64,000 bases of DNA from Brachycybe producta (lineage: Eukaryota > Arthropoda > Diplopoda > Playtdesmida > Andrognathidae): the NCBI GenBank assembly GCA_036925085.1, contig JAUPFP010000035.1, positions 2,160,356-2,224,355 on the forward strand, read 5' to 3'. Position numbers and translations under genes: made by a program. Positions 1 through 11,365 of the stretch are shown here, piece after piece. Position 1 is the stretch's first letter, and each line of letters opens with the position of its first letter. Below the pieces are notes generated by a model. That model did not search any database, was not told where the DNA came from, and saw only the letters and a list, made by a program, of their open reading frames with translations.

Positions 1-533
1 TCTGCTGGATACTCCTCTATTTTAGGAGTACAGAAACCCAATAAATTCTGCATACAGGACCTTTTAGGTTGAATAAAATATACTCTACTTCGATAATTAT
101 GATGAACATAACAAGGATGTGCACAGTTCTTTACATAAAATTATGCTCTTTTTCAGTTAAAACTTTAACTTTTCTAAGTCTCGAAAACTCTGACTCTAGT
201 TCAAGACTTAATTGTTTCAACTCTATCCTCTGACTGTCCTCACACTCAAGTCTCAAGCTCACTTGTCTGGTCTCCTGGGAGAGGCAACTGTCACCTCAGG
301 GCTCAATGACTGACCAACTGGGCCAATCATTGCCCTGGGCCGGGGATATTACCTTATAAGGAAAGATATTTTTGGGACTCTATTCCCAATTTCTCACGGT
401 CGGACTTGGTTCCACGAATTCACTTAGAATTCGGGCCACCCAAGTCTGAACATCTGTGCACCAAGGGGTGCCATACTGTCAAGACTGAATTTTGACTAAA
501 GTGTTTCACCTTCTGTTTCTACAGGGTGTCACA
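1..533 (-). mobile_element. Solo LTR, 5'-cut by window edge (LTR family L1)
   Basis: On the minus strand it begins TGTGACACCCTGTAG at 533 and runs off the left edge. It matches the complete copy at 53396-54131 over most of its length, including the blocks around 300-470. It is an LTR by its TG..CA ends and by the TSD of its sister copy. No internal retroelement coding region lies next to it. Confidence 0.75.
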
Positions 534-745
534 ATCGTGTTTTATTCAATTCTCTTCAACATATTGGAACTTCGCTCAGAGGGTTCTAAAGTGCCAAAGT
601 GCTAAAGTGCCAAGTGCCAAATTTACGTTTTGAATTTGAACAATAATTGCAAAAAAACAAAACTAACGGATTTCCAAGCTAATCACAATATGTGAATTCG
701 AAAAACCACACATTAGTACGGCATTTGGCCATTATACATGTATAT

Positions 746-1356
746 TGTAACATCCAGTATATCGTGATTCCCCCCAGAATGTTAGCCTGGGGGTGCATGA
801 ATGCTTGTTGTTCCTCCTTTCCCCTGCATACGAACCTGTTAGCGAGTGTAGAGGACATGGGACATGGTCACTTGGACCTAGTTGCACCTTGTAGGTGTAC
901 ACAGGTCCAAGCCAATAAAAGCACTGTTTCCTTTTGTTTGTTGTCCGTTCACTTTCTCAAACTAGTTCACGCTGTCTTACATTGATTGTCATCCGTAATA
1001 CACAATGGACCCATGGACACTTCACCTTTAATGCAACAACAGTTCATCTTCCAGTTCTTGTAATTTCTTACCGGAGATGAATAAAGTGTTTAACAAGAAA
1101 TAGCGTATACAACATTTCTTCTAGATCTACCGAGTTCACCATACTACAAGGAGGTAAATAACACTGCCGGAGCCAAGGATAAACAATCCAGAAACGAGTG
1201 GTAACCACCTTTCTGACGAGTTTCAGCCTTTTCAGGAAGCCATCGGTCATCCATCGTCATCCGTCTACTATCGGCTCTGCATCGTTCCTCGCATGGTAAC
1301 CATGCGATACAGGAAACAACGTCGGTCAAAAGTAGGGTGAAATCGTGTCGCTCACA
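746..1356 (+). mobile_element. Solo LTR (family L2), TSD ATAT
   Basis: It starts TGTAACATCC and ends GCTCACA, with the 4-bp direct repeat ATAT at 742-745 and 1357-1360. It is homologous to 14599-15254 (opposite strand) and 26036-26736. A TATA-like ACCAATAAAAG region follows a shared GGTGTACACAGGTCCAAG block near 893, and a GATGAATAAAG polyadenylation-like site lies near 1078. Both are in the order expected of U3-R-U5. No adjacent gag or pol. Confidence 0.78.
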
Positions 1357-2055
1357 ATATTTATAAAAAAAATGAGTAAAAAACATTAATATTGAGTATC
1401 ATTTGACTTTGCAATTTATTAACATCCCAAGTAATGTGGTATGTAATACATGGATGTCATTTAAGACTGGTTTAGTGCAATACTCCCAAGTGTATATATT
1501 TGCATGATATTCAAACAGCAATTCACCAAAATATAAAATACTTAAGTAGTCAAAACAGATATATACAGTACATACTGTACATAAAAAGCAGACTTTTACA
1601 GTATAGATTAAATGTGATAGATAAATATAACATCCTATGCATATTTAAATTCTTCAAATAACTATTTTTAGAATTATCAAAAAAAAAATACTGGAGATAT
1701 CATATAACAGTGGTTGTAGACAGCTCCAACTTTTTTTTTATTGAATTTAATTTATAGCTCCTGTCATATCATTCAAATTTTCTGTCAATGAACTCTGAAA
1801 GTTTTGATTTTTTTTTAAATATTAGGCATGATTTTCAAAAACAAATTCACTCCGGTAGCACTTTGAGAAAGCTAATCTTGACCAAATGTATACCAATACT
1901 GACACTTATATTACTCAGCAATATTTTTTGTCTATACAAGTACTTGGGCTCATTATGATAGGGTCATAATGTCACATCAACAGTGATCAATTTGTGAATC
2001 ATTTGCAAAACATACATTACTTGTATAAAGTAATTAGCCGGTTTATAACTAAGCC
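1357..2055. other. AT-rich DNA, no gene seen
   Basis: Homopolymer-rich AT sequence. I see no recognisable ORF, repeat family or RNA gene here. Confidence 0.5.
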
Positions 2056-2346
2056 TAATACCTTGTACACACATGAGTTAAATGAATTCAAATTAAATGT
2101 GTTTAGGTGAATTATACGGAATCCAGTTAAGGACAGGAACCAAATAAAAGTTGACTTTATTATTACTATTTTAAATTGAAATACTAAATCAATATTTTAA
2201 TGTTAATAGTTTATATATTATATTTAAGTATTAACTCAATATTTTCAGATTATTAACAGAATAACTAGAATTCGACATATTGTTTGCTTGCCCTTCACAG
2301 GGCTCTGTAGAACACACTTATTATTTAAATGCACTAGATATAATAC
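2056..2346 (+). mobile_element. MITE, family M1 copy 1
   Basis: About 290 bp closely matching 11056-11365 and 42068-42359 in the same orientation. Shared blocks include GAATTATACGGAATCCAG and CCTTCACAGGGCTCTGTAG. The left end TAATACCTTGTA matches the inverted right end of the better copies. The right end of this copy is decayed. No coding capacity. Confidence 0.75.
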
Positions 2347-2919
2347 TGTGATATTACAAATAAAATAGGAAATGCCATATTGCTTTGATTGCAACTTTTC
2401 AAAACCTGGTCTTCGATTTTAAACTTTATTTTATGTATAAGAGGCACACAACAATTTCAAAATCACCAACTGCTTGTTATTTTAGGTATTCTGTAGGCTT
2501 ACATTGCCCAAATGTGCTAATAATATCGTATATAATGTATATTACCAATATATTGTTGGCTTTGTAAATTACCTAATAATTATTCAAAATGACTGATTTG
2601 TCTAATTTAGTCTTTAAACACACAGTAAATTTTGAAAGAAAGTAAAACCTCGATTAGCCGTCACCTATGGGACTTGGGTGTTGGTCGGAACACACAATAA
2701 AGGTCGGATAATAATTAGCAAACTGTACATACAGTGTAAATCATTTATTAAAGTATACAAAAATGTTATCGTAAAATAAAATGTATTACACATGTGCATA
2801 TGTACATGTGTAAAAAACTTTTTTGGGAACCAAACATCCGGATACTGTGAGTAGATAAAACGGTTTTGCACTTGAAAAGCTCAGCAAAGTAAGCCATGAA
2901 TCTTCTCTTAACTTTAAAC
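2347..2919. other. AT-rich DNA; possible pogo/Tigger-like remnant from about 2645
   Basis: AAAACCTCGATTAGCCG near 2646 resembles pogo/Tigger-type terminal repeats. GGTCGGATAATCGA near 8191, beyond the hAT insertion, could be part of the same broken element. This is weak evidence and no transposase is readable. Confidence 0.3.
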
Positions 2920-3241
2920 TAGAGATCCTCGAATCCCGAGAATCTTGAAAAAGATTCGAGATTCGAAATCTGGAATCTTTGCGCTTTTTTCGTCTTTCGA
3001 ATCATTCGAATCCTAATCTAATTGTTGCAATTTCAGTGTTACCCGGATCACCAATATCATCACCTTGTGGCGACACCGAGTTGCAAATATAACTACGGCC
3101 CACCCGCCGATAGGCTTAAGGCCACTTATACCATTTGGTGTACGACAGTCTTTACAAGAAGGGTCTTTGCTGCGAAGGTAGACAAGAGCCTATAGGTTAG
3201 TACCCCTCCCCGGTACCACCAAAACATAGTATCTCTAGGTT

Positions 3242-3431
3242 AGCAGCTAGGGTTTGTGCACAAGGTTGTGATTAACAGGTCTGTGTTATCATAGTTCCAA
3301 TGTTCAGTTCGGGTGATTTAGACATCATTGTAAGGGAAGCAGCTAGGGTTTATGCACTAGGTTGTGATTAACAGGTCTGTTATCATAGTTCCAATGTTCG
3401 GTTTGGATGATTTAGTCGTCATTGTAAGGGA
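3242..3431 (-). repeat. Tandem duplication in the 3' UTR of element A
   Basis: Two direct units of about 95 bp, 3242-3337 and 3338-3431, both begin AGCAGCTAGGGTTT and end CATTGTAAGGGA. They differ at a few positions. Confidence 0.85.
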
Positions 3432-3466
3432 GAAGCTGAAAGGGGGTGGTGGCCACTATTATCTCA

Positions 3467-4719
3467 CTAAGAGTTATCACTGTCACTGGCAGAGCTGTTG
3501 TCAGTAGTGGCATCATCATGAAAAACGGGGTAAAGAAAGACTGCTTCATTAGCGAACTCACGCATTGCCTTCAAGTGTTCAGCTTGAAAGAGGACAGCTG
3601 GATGGATTGGCCAACTAAGATCAGTTCTAGTGGACCACAAGATGAGTCGTTCGCGTGCTGCAGTGCAAATGGGAAGCATACAATGGAACAGGATGTGCTG
3701 TAGAGTGTCCTCCTCACCAAGTTCGCATGGGCAACAGCCGTCTGTAGTAGAGAGCCGGAAACGTTAGAGGTAGCGATTGAATGGACCATGCCCGGTCATT
3801 AACAAAACTATTTTCCCGGAAAAGATGTGGTGAGAATGAGAATGGTCCAGTTGTGGAAGCAGCTCATGGACTTGACGGCCGGTATTAGTAAGGATCCACA
3901 GCGACTGCCACTCCCGGTGTTCCCTAGCTCGGACAGTTGGCTGGAAGCTCGATATTGCGTGACTGTGAACTGCCACTGTAAGTGACGTAGTCCATAGCTA
4001 GGCAAGTTGGTCGGCATGCTCATTCCAGGTGTGGCCAGCATGGGCTTTAATCCAGGCCAAGCGTATCTGCCTGCCATAATTCCCAAAGCGACGTATATCG
4101 GCATTTGCATGGTATGAATCAGCATGTGTGCTGGATCCTAATGACACAACAGTTAGTGCAGATAATGAGTCAGAGCAGATCATTATGGTTGCGCTCCCCG
4201 CCCCGCGCTCCACGCTCCCCGCCCATTTTAATTACCATCCCGATTGCTAAGAGCTCAGCCTGAAACAGTACATTCATCCGGTAGACGGCACCCCCATGAA
4301 TGAAACTCGTGATTGCGGTTGGTTATTACAAATGCAGAGCCAACATTATTGTCTCGTTTTGATCCATCGGTATAGATGCAGAAATCCACCTGTGTGCTTA
4401 ATTCTGTAGTCCATTTCTCCACAGGGTATTCTTGCTGGAGTGCGTGGTGCATGGTATTCTTGATAGTTAAGGGGGTGTCCAGCAGCTCAGCGGATGCCTG
4501 GCGATGTTTCCAAAGTACGTGATGGCCGTGTGCAAGGATGAACACAGGTGGGCAGCCAGAAAGCACCTGAAGCGCCCTTGTCGGTGCTGTGCGCGAAATG
4601 CCTTGGTTATTGCCAAAAGAAAGGGCCTCTGGTAGCATCCAGAAGACGGGTGAGTGTGCCAGTAGATGCTCTGTTACCCCAGACTTCCGCCCCATAAAGC
4701 AGCATAGGGAGAAGTGCAC
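3467..4719 (-). pseudogene. RNase H domain and CCHC C-terminus of element A (broken)
   Basis: The frame 4719-4255 holds YTDGSK (first catalytic D). The frame changes near 4215-4260, where FQAELLAIG supplies the glutamate. The frame 4213-3998 holds CSDSLSAL and WNEHADQLA, completing the DEDD set. Further down are TGHGPFNRYL and a CPCELGEEDTLQHILFHC knuckle at about 3690-3745, followed by an acidic Ser/Asp-rich tail ending near 3467. At least three frame breaks and one stop are present. The RNase H would remove the RNA template during second-strand synthesis. Confidence 0.82.
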
Positions 4720-5986
4720 GCCGATATACCTCCCGCAGCACTGCCGGACTCATCCCCCATTCACGGCCACAGATAGCAAACAGGCGAGCAGCCATGCTTC
4801 CCACCCTCCCTTGAAGATATCGGATGTGAAGAAACCAGTCAAAGCGTGGGTCTATCATCACTCCAAGATACAGCATTGAAGCAGATGGTTTCATTACTTT
4901 TTCTCCCATGTGATGGTAAGGTTGCTTAACCAGTCTACGTGCAGAATGGAAAAGAACAATAGTCTTGTCCACTGCATAAGACAGCTTCATGAGGGTGGCC
5001 CACTCTGTACAACATGACCAAAAGTCCCGGAACTTAGCTTCTAGACTTCGTACTGATCGACAACACAGCAAACCGAGTCATCTGCAAAAGCCTGAACACG
5101 ATCCTGGCAGGAGATGACACTCTTGATTCTTGTCAGCCATGATTCCATCAGCACCAGCCACAACACTGGGCCCATGCAAGAACCTTGCGGGCAACCAGTT
5201 GTTGCCTGATGCTGTACTGTTCCAGACTGCACCGAACGGCCAGGTAGAAAAGATGAAATAAGGCGGAAGAGGTTCTCCGGGCATTGCACTGCACGCAATC
5301 CATCAAGTATAGCAGGGTGCCAGGCACAGTTGAATGCATTGGAGATGTCCAATGCAACAGCAAGGGCATGATCACCTCTGGCCAATGTCTGTTTTGTCCA
5401 TCGCACGTAGCTTTCAATAGCAGCCACTGAACTGTGCCCCTGACAAAAACCAAGAGATGGCCATGTTTTTCTAAAAAGTAGTTAAGTCAGCGAGCCACGA
5501 GTTTGTCTAATACTTTCCCCAGAACAGAGGTAAGAGGCAAATAGGGCGAACTCGATTCCCACTCTTTTTAGGTAGCCATACCACTTGCGACAGTTTCCAC
5601 ACACTAGGGAACACACTTTTTTCATAGCACTTATTTAACATCTGTAACCATTCTTCTCCAGCAGCTAAAAGGACATGTCGAAGTCCAGCAGGTGGAAAGC
5701 CATCACATCCTGGGGCTTTGTCAATAGCAAAGCTCAGGATGACATCACGCAATTCTTTTGATGAGAAGGGAATGTCAGGAGCATTTCCTGTGCATAGTTT
5801 AGCCCTAGATCGAATTTCCCTTTGTTGGTGTGTCACTCTCGGGGTTATTCTGGGGAAAGTATTCATTGAGCAGAGCCACAGATGTTTCATCAGCATCTTT
5901 CGTCCATGTGCCATCCTCCAGCTTAATTGAAGTAGGAGAGGACAGGCTTTTACGTTTCCCGGCCAATATTTTCTAGGGGATTCCAA
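4607..5986 (-). pseudogene. Reverse transcriptase domain of element A (broken)
   Basis: Three minus-strand frames (5986-5507, 5427-5041, 5071-4607) together cover fingers, palm and thumb. KAPGCDGFPPAGLRHV and VVWLPKKSGN..RPICLLP mark the fingers. DISNAFNCAWH is palm motif A, GCPQGSCMGP is motif B, and QAFADD is motif C with both catalytic aspartates. SMLYLGVMID leads into the thumb. Frameshifts lie at about 5430-5510 and 5041-5071. The domain would copy element RNA at the nicked target. It lies directly upstream of the RNase H remnant, as in I-group elements. Confidence 0.9.
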
Positions 5987-6009
5987 AGGGAGATGTTGCT
6001 TTTACTTGC

Positions 6010-6865
6010 CCACAATAGGCCTTCCAAGATGATAGTTTAGTATCAAGGACCAGTTGTTTGAAGTTCCTCCACTCGAGACGAAAACATTCTAGGAGATGTA
6101 GGCATCTAGCTGGGTCTTTCTCTTGTTGAAAAGACTTGCAGGCCTTCCGTACAGTACGGTGGGCATGTTGAAGGTCAGAATTCCACCATGCACAGGATTG
6201 TTTAGGGGCGGCTGGCATATATGGCATAGAGGCGTGGCATGCTTTGATGCACAAGTCCTGGAAACGAGTAGCTGAGCTATGCACATCAGACAGATCGCCA
6301 ATGGCTGAGGCTGCTCCACTAGAGATAATGTCTTGGAAAATTGACCAGTCTGCTTTCTTCCAAATGAAGTGCTGTTCATTGCTATGGGCTGATGTTGATA
6401 TGGTAAACCGCGTGGCAATGTAACAATGGTCGCTGTGGGACTCTTCATCAAGTATCTCCCAAGAGCAATTCTGAACTCCTTTTGTCAAGGTCAGGTCTAT
6501 GAAGCTCTCACCATTGACAGTACTGAAGGTTGGGCCAAAGTGATCATCATTGCAAATGTGAAATCCATATGATACAGCAAAATCCATCCAGGCAATACCA
6601 CGAAGATTGGTCTTGTCAGACCCCAAGCTATGTGTTTGGCATTAAAGTCTCCTAAAACCACAATGGGGTACGTGTAGGTACGGTTGATGGTGGTCAAAGC
6701 CTCCAATATGGTTGTGGTAATTCGTAGTAGCTTATTGTCAGGAGGGGTGTAGATGTTGGCCAACAGACACTGGCTGCTGTTGTTGATCTTGAATAGTGTC
6801 ACAACCATGTATTCAGAGGTAAACTGTTTTAGTTCCAACATTGTCCAAGTGGGGTGACGGGCCAT
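6010..6865 (-). pseudogene. AP-like endonuclease domain of element A (broken)
   Basis: Two overlapping minus-strand frames (6865-6497, then 6626-5973) give the C-terminal two-thirds of an exonuclease-endonuclease-phosphatase domain. Visible landmarks are NIYTPP, the GDFNAKH catalytic motif, SFIDLTL and the SDHCYI motif with its catalytic D-H pair. A frameshift near 6600-6626 separates the two frames. The N-terminal metal-binding motif is absent because the element is truncated at about 6868. In the family this domain nicks target DNA to prime reverse transcription. It is dead here by truncation and frameshift. Confidence 0.85.
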
Positions 6866-6937
6866 GGTGCCACACTGGTTTTTATTATTAATTTAATACT
6901 AGTGGGGTAACACATAAATGACAGGAGCAAAATTCAC

Positions 6938-7075
6938 AGGCAATTGTGCCCAGCATTAGAATTTCTTTTACTCCACCCTTTAATGACATCAGACCAAGTA
7001 ACAAACCAATTAGAAATTGATGACGTTCATAAAAGGGCGGAGCAAAAGAAATTCTAATGCTGGGCACAATTGCCC
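6938..7075. repeat. Palindromic foldback module
   Basis: Arms GGCAATTGTGCCCAGCATTA and its complement enclose a core with CTCC(A/G)CCC, CCAAT-type and TGATG motifs. This is the same core as at 27561-27750, 51334-51463, 51650-51844 and 54902-55074. Confidence 0.8.
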
Positions 7076-7393
7076 ATGATAAACTGTAGTTTAATTTTGC
7101 TACTATTATCCCCTCCCCTTTTTATATTTGAAAGAGAAAATTAGTTTTTCATTTTCTCTGGTGTGCGCATGCGCGTCATTTTTTCCTTTTTTTACTCCTT
7201 TCATTTCAATTTCAGTCACCCCTCCCACTTTTTCCCCTCCTCCAAGTTTCTCTGCCCCTCTACACTTTCCAACCTTTCCAATTTAATATCATGGGGTTCT
7301 TGGATGGGAAGGGTGCAACATATAGTTGACCTTGAGAAATAAAAAGCAGTTCATTTATTCAAATTTATATAAATTCCGACTCAGCTTTAGTTT

Positions 7394-7396
<3 letters not shown>

Positions 7397-7458
<62 letters not shown>
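7397..7458 (+). repeat. (CA)n microsatellite
   Basis: About 31 uninterrupted CA units in the 3' part of the mobile element. Confidence 0.98.
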
Positions 7459-7461
<3 letters not shown>

Positions 7462-7479
7462 CTGGGATATTATATATAT

Positions 7480-7857
7480 ACTAGTGGGGTAACCCGTCAT
7501 AAATGACGGGAGCAAAATTCACAGGCAATTGTTAGCATGCGCGTCGTTTTTTCCTTTTTTACTCCTTTCATTTCAATTTCAGTCGCCCCCTCCCACTTTT
7601 CTCTCTTTCTCCCCCTTCTACACTTTCTGCCTCGCCCCCTCCCACTTTTCTCTCTTTCTCCCCTTCTACACTTTCCCCCTCACCATCTCCCACTTTTCTC
7701 TCTCCCCCCTTCTACACTTTCTAAAGGAAGAGTTCAACATATAGTTGACCTTGAGGAAAAAAACGGTTCATTTATTCAAATTTATATAAATTCCGACGTG
7801 CTTCAATGGTTTTTGTTACTCCACACACACACACGCACACAGACCTGGGATTATATA
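7480..7857 (+). mobile_element. Microsatellite-bearing Helentron/pearl-like element, copy 2
   Basis: It begins again with ACTAGTGGGGTAACCCGTCA immediately after copy 1, so the two are head-to-tail. It lacks the foldback arms and jumps from GGCAATTGTTAG to the GCATGCGCGTC block. It has a tandem pyrimidine repeat and a short (CA)n, and ends CAGACCTGGGAT. Confidence 0.6.
7581..7723 (+). repeat. Pyrimidine minisatellite, three units of about 47 bp
   Basis: Three consecutive units share CCCTCCCACTTTTCTCTCT and CCTTCTACACTTTC. They sit on a strand almost without purines. Confidence 0.85.
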
Positions 7858-8033
7858 TAAAATAAAATAATTATATATATAATTTAATATTGTTTCATTT
7901 ATTTGTATCTTCATAATGAAAAATATATAGGATTCTTATACGAACGATTCGAGATTCGTGAGGTTCGAGAACCTTTTATGATTCGGATTCGAGAAAATTT
8001 ACATGTAGGATTCATCCCAACTCTACTTTAAAC

Positions 8034-8375
8034 TCATTTTCCCCCAAAAAAGAGGTGTTTTGAATTGTGTAACTGTTCCAGCCGAATTACGATATAATTT
8101 AGAAGTATATTAGAAATATTAGAAATAAAAGATAGTTAATCGTTTTGGAAGGAAGGGACATGGTGTCGGACTGGTTAACCCAAAAAGTCAGTTGATCAGA
8201 GGTCGGATAATCGAAAACACAACACACTCAAAAGAAATCAATGCACAAAACGAGTACAACAGTGCAATATATGCACATTGCCACACATACAGTAACTTGA
8301 ACGAAAGTAATTTTAAATGAAGAACATTCAATTAAAAATTTACGAGACAAGAGAACAACACAAGCAATTAGAAAT
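8034..8375. other. AT-rich DNA, no gene seen
   Basis: Contains GGTCGGATAATCGA near 8191, possibly the far half of the pogo/Tigger-like remnant at 2645. Otherwise unremarkable. Confidence 0.4.
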
Positions 8376-8550
8376 CGGGACATACAAAAGTTGGCTCCGC
8401 CTTTTTATGACGACCGGCAACTTCTAATTGGTTGGTTATGTAGTCTGACGTCACATGCTACGCCCTTGTCAACGTCGAACTACACAACAAACCAATTAGA
8501 AGTGCCGGTTGTCATAAAAAGGGCGGAGCTAACTTCTGTATGTCCCGACA
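8373..8550. mobile_element. Palindromic foldback, divergent arms
   Basis: Outer arms CGGGACATACA and TGTATGTCCCG flank the GGCTCCGCC..TTTTTATGAC core and its inverted copy. The centre holds TGACGTCACATGC. The arm tips differ from those of the other foldbacks, but the core is the same. I found no convincing TSD. Confidence 0.7.
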
Positions 8551-8960
8551 TCGCAAAGAAAACCAGTCATAACCACCACCCTCCATACACCCCCTCCCCA
8601 ACCATACGAATCTCTATTTCAATTTATTCAGTCAAATAACGAAGCAACTAGGAAAGTGGGTTTGAAAGAAAACTGGAATCCATAAAAAGACATCTTCAGT
8701 AATGACTTCTGAATACCATTTAATGCACAGGGTCTACTTGTTTACATAAAACTAAAAAAATGCTGTATATTTAATATATTATCCCTCATACATTATCATA
8801 TTTAAACAGGGAGAAAAAATAACATAAATGTTGTTTATTTCAATAGAAAATTCTACACACTAATATAAGTAGAGCCCACATTCTATACACCTGAGTATAG
8901 AGGGCTTCCATAATAAATTAATGAAAATGGAAATTCCTCAACTGTGCTTTTAATTTATAA

Positions 8961-8963
<3 letters not shown>
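8551..8963. other. AT-rich DNA, no gene seen
   Basis: No repeat family, ORF or RNA gene recognised. Confidence 0.5.

Positions 8964-9022
<59 letters not shown>
8964..9022. repeat. (TA)n microsatellite
   Basis: About 29 TA units without interruption. Confidence 0.97.
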
Positions 9023-9024
<2 letters not shown>

Positions 9025-9747
9025 TTTTAATCTTGAATAAATAAAAATTACTTCATTACAAAAATAAACTTTCATTTTGCTACTTAACATAATTTGAATA
9101 ACCGCCTAAGCTCATAACTAAAACATAAAACAACTCAAACAATTATCATAAATCCGGGAATATATAATTTGCAGCAGAAAATACAAGAAAGAAAAAAATC
9201 TTTAGTAATTTCTTCTATAAACTGAAAATAACTTTTAAATTAATCTCTAAGCTGTAATATTGTAGGTGTGATCACACCTGTTGTAATAAGAAATTAAGAA
9301 ACACTTCAGGTTGTCTATGGCAAAGCTTTTTTTTTGTTGTTGTTCTGTAATACTTTAACCCTAGGCGGTAACATATTTCAAAAGAATCAGTATTTACTCC
9401 ATAAGTCACAAGAGGAAGAAAAAAGAACTGAATGTTATTTGTAATAAAATAACAATTAATATAGAAAAAAAGTGTATTTAAAATTTACTTATAGAGCTGA
9501 TTTTGTGTAATGCAGAGTTTGTATTGTAAGTGATTATACAAACTTGACAAGCCATGCCATAATTTGGTACTAGGTGTGTGACAACACACACCTTAAAAGA
9601 CTAGACAGCAGAGGCTCACGGTGGCTAGAAGTCACGACCATGTTTTTGGAAATGTCAACTTTCACTGTAAAACTGTAATTATAAAGAAAATGTTGTCTAT
9701 CAGGGGTTGGAAAATAGCATGATTTTTTGGAAAATCAAAATGTCGGA

Positions 9748-9753
<6 letters not shown>
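9023..9753. other. AT-rich DNA, no gene seen
   Basis: Only homopolymer-rich AT sequence. Confidence 0.5.

Positions 9754-9798
<45 letters not shown>
9754..9798. repeat. (TA)n microsatellite
   Basis: About 22 TA units. It is flanked by an imperfect inverted ATGATTTTTTGG/CATGATTTTTTTG pair. Confidence 0.95.
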
Positions 9799-9800
<2 letters not shown>

Positions 9801-11055
9801 TGATTTTTTTGATATACATGTATATCAAAAAATATTTTTCGCATTTCACCACAGTTATTCACCACTGCAGTCTCATTCAAATTCACTTTTCAATCCACTT
9901 TAATGTCTACCTGTTATGAATACTTCAAATCATGTCAGAACCAGAGAATGAAATTTAAAATTTTGCACACATTATGAGTTTAAGACAGTAAAATAAATAG
10001 TAAGTACTAGTATGTTAAGATATTGACAACATTTACAAAACAATTTTAGAAAGATTTAACAGAAATTTGTTCAAATATATGCCAATGACCATATTCATTA
10101 TAATTCAGTGAATATGGCCATCACTCTAAAAACCAATATAATTTTTAAATTTGAATATATACTGCCCTTAGTTTACTATGTCTAGATAGTTCTACAATAC
10201 TGTAACAAACGACAAACTGAATCCATCCAAGTCAGCATATTCCCTAGGTGGCTTCCGGCTTTGGAACCTTATTGAGTGATTTGAAAGTAGCAACGAATTT
10301 TGCAGCTAACGGATATATGAGCCTAATAAAACATGATCTGGGACAGTGAATAGCATAGGTAAGAGGTCATGATGAGTGGTCGGGCCTGTGGAAAAAAACT
10401 TGGCAAAATCCTAGGTAGTGTAATTTACACCGTGTAAAATAAAACTAAAATTTTGATATATATCTAACAACCCTGATGTCTATTCAGTCGTATTTGAATC
10501 TAACCGCAAAATTTGAATATAAATATATCGCATTTCATTTTAATTATTGCGCAAAAAAATATTTTTTTAAATAAATTACTTAGGGTATAGTTCATTAAAA
10601 TTTCTACTATTTTCTTTATATTTAACAACAATGTAAGAGTAGCGCTTCCTCAATCCGCAGTTTTAAATGTTTGCGGTTTATAAACAACTCAAACTATATA
10701 AGAGCTACAAATTGACTACGTGTGGTGTTTATTAACCACATAAAGAAATTTAATCGTGAAAAATTGCAAAAAAAAAAAAAAAAACAACAACAAACAACTT
10801 TGGTCTATAATTAAAAAAAGTTTAGTTTTAAAAATGAGGTTTAAAAAGTCGTCTCTTTCAAATGTAAAACGAACAAACCTCGATTTCACAAAACTTCGTT
10901 TTGCTTGTTTTTCTTTTTATAAAAATAAATTTCATTATGTAGTTAAGAAACACCTTGAGTTATACATGTACCTGTGCCACATTTAGAATTTATTAATTTA
11001 TGATATAATCATATTTTAACTGCAAAGGTTTTAGCAATGGCACCTTGTACGAGCG
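9799..11055. other. AT-rich DNA, no gene seen
   Basis: One small hairpin at about 10085-10128 (ATGACCATATTCA against TGAATATGGCCAT). The GC-richer stretch 10230-10400 is of unknown origin. Confidence 0.45.
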
Positions 11056-11365
11056 TAATACCTTGTAAACACACAAGTTAAATGAATTCAAATTAAATGT
11101 GTTTAGGTGAATTATACGGAATCCAGTTAAGAACATGAACCAAATAAAAATTGACTATTATTATTAATATATTAAATTGAAATACTAAATCAATATTTTG
11201 TCAATAATTTATATATTCTATTTAAGTATTAACTCAATATTTTCAGATTATTAACTAACTGAATACATTGAATTCGACATACTGTTTGTTTGCCCTTCAC
11301 AGGCCTCTGTAGAACACGTTTACTATTTAAATACCTTTAAATTATCATGTGTGTACTAGGTATTA
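11056..11365 (+). mobile_element. MITE, family M1 copy 2 (best ends)
   Basis: 310 bp with terminal inverted repeats: left TAATACCTTGTAAACACAC, and right, inverted, TAATACCTAGTACACACAT. TA at each tip is compatible with a Tc1/mariner-type TA target. It matches copies at 2056 and 42068. Confidence 0.82.

Larger units (their letters stand above)
3081..6868 (-). mobile_element. Non-LTR retrotransposon A (EN-RT-RNase H type), 5'-truncated
   Basis: A minus-strand LINE-like element inserted in a hAT MITE. In order it has an AP-type endonuclease, reverse transcriptase, RNase H and a C-terminal CCHC knuckle, followed by a 3' UTR with a tandem duplication. This order is typical of the I/R1/LOA group of non-LTR retrotransposons. 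The 5' end of the endonuclease is missing. The 3' terminus shares a CCTATCGG..GGTGGG..CGTAG motif with element B. No poly(A) tail is visible at the 3081 end. Many frameshifts make it a dead copy. Confidence 0.85.
6898..7479 (+). mobile_element. Microsatellite-bearing Helentron/pearl-like element, copy 1
   Basis: It starts ACTAGTGGGGTAAC, contains a palindromic foldback (6938-7075), pyrimidine-rich tracts and a conserved GTTGACCTTGAG block, and ends with a long (CA)n and CAGACCTGGGAT. The same modules recur directly behind it (7480-7857) and on the minus strand at 26741-27993. No coding region. The overall design resembles non-autonomous Helentron/pearl repeats known from bivalves; the family assignment is inference. 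Confidence 0.6.
2920..8025. mobile_element. hAT-type MITE split by nested insertions, TSD CTTTAAAC
   Basis: The exact 8-bp direct repeat CTTTAAAC flanks it at 2912-2919 and 8026-8033. Its ends TAGAGATCCTCGAATCC and GGATTCATCCCAACTCTA are approximate inverted repeats. Its own sequence survives only at 2920-3080, about 6869-6897 and 7858-8025. These match the uninterrupted relatives at 32245-32632 and 57708-58110. The remaining ~4.8 kb is element A plus two tandem microsatellite-bearing elements. Confidence 0.85.

Noticed and set aside
3242..3431. CRISPR-like or regulatory direct repeats
   Set aside because: Just two long units in a LINE 3' UTR in eukaryotic DNA.
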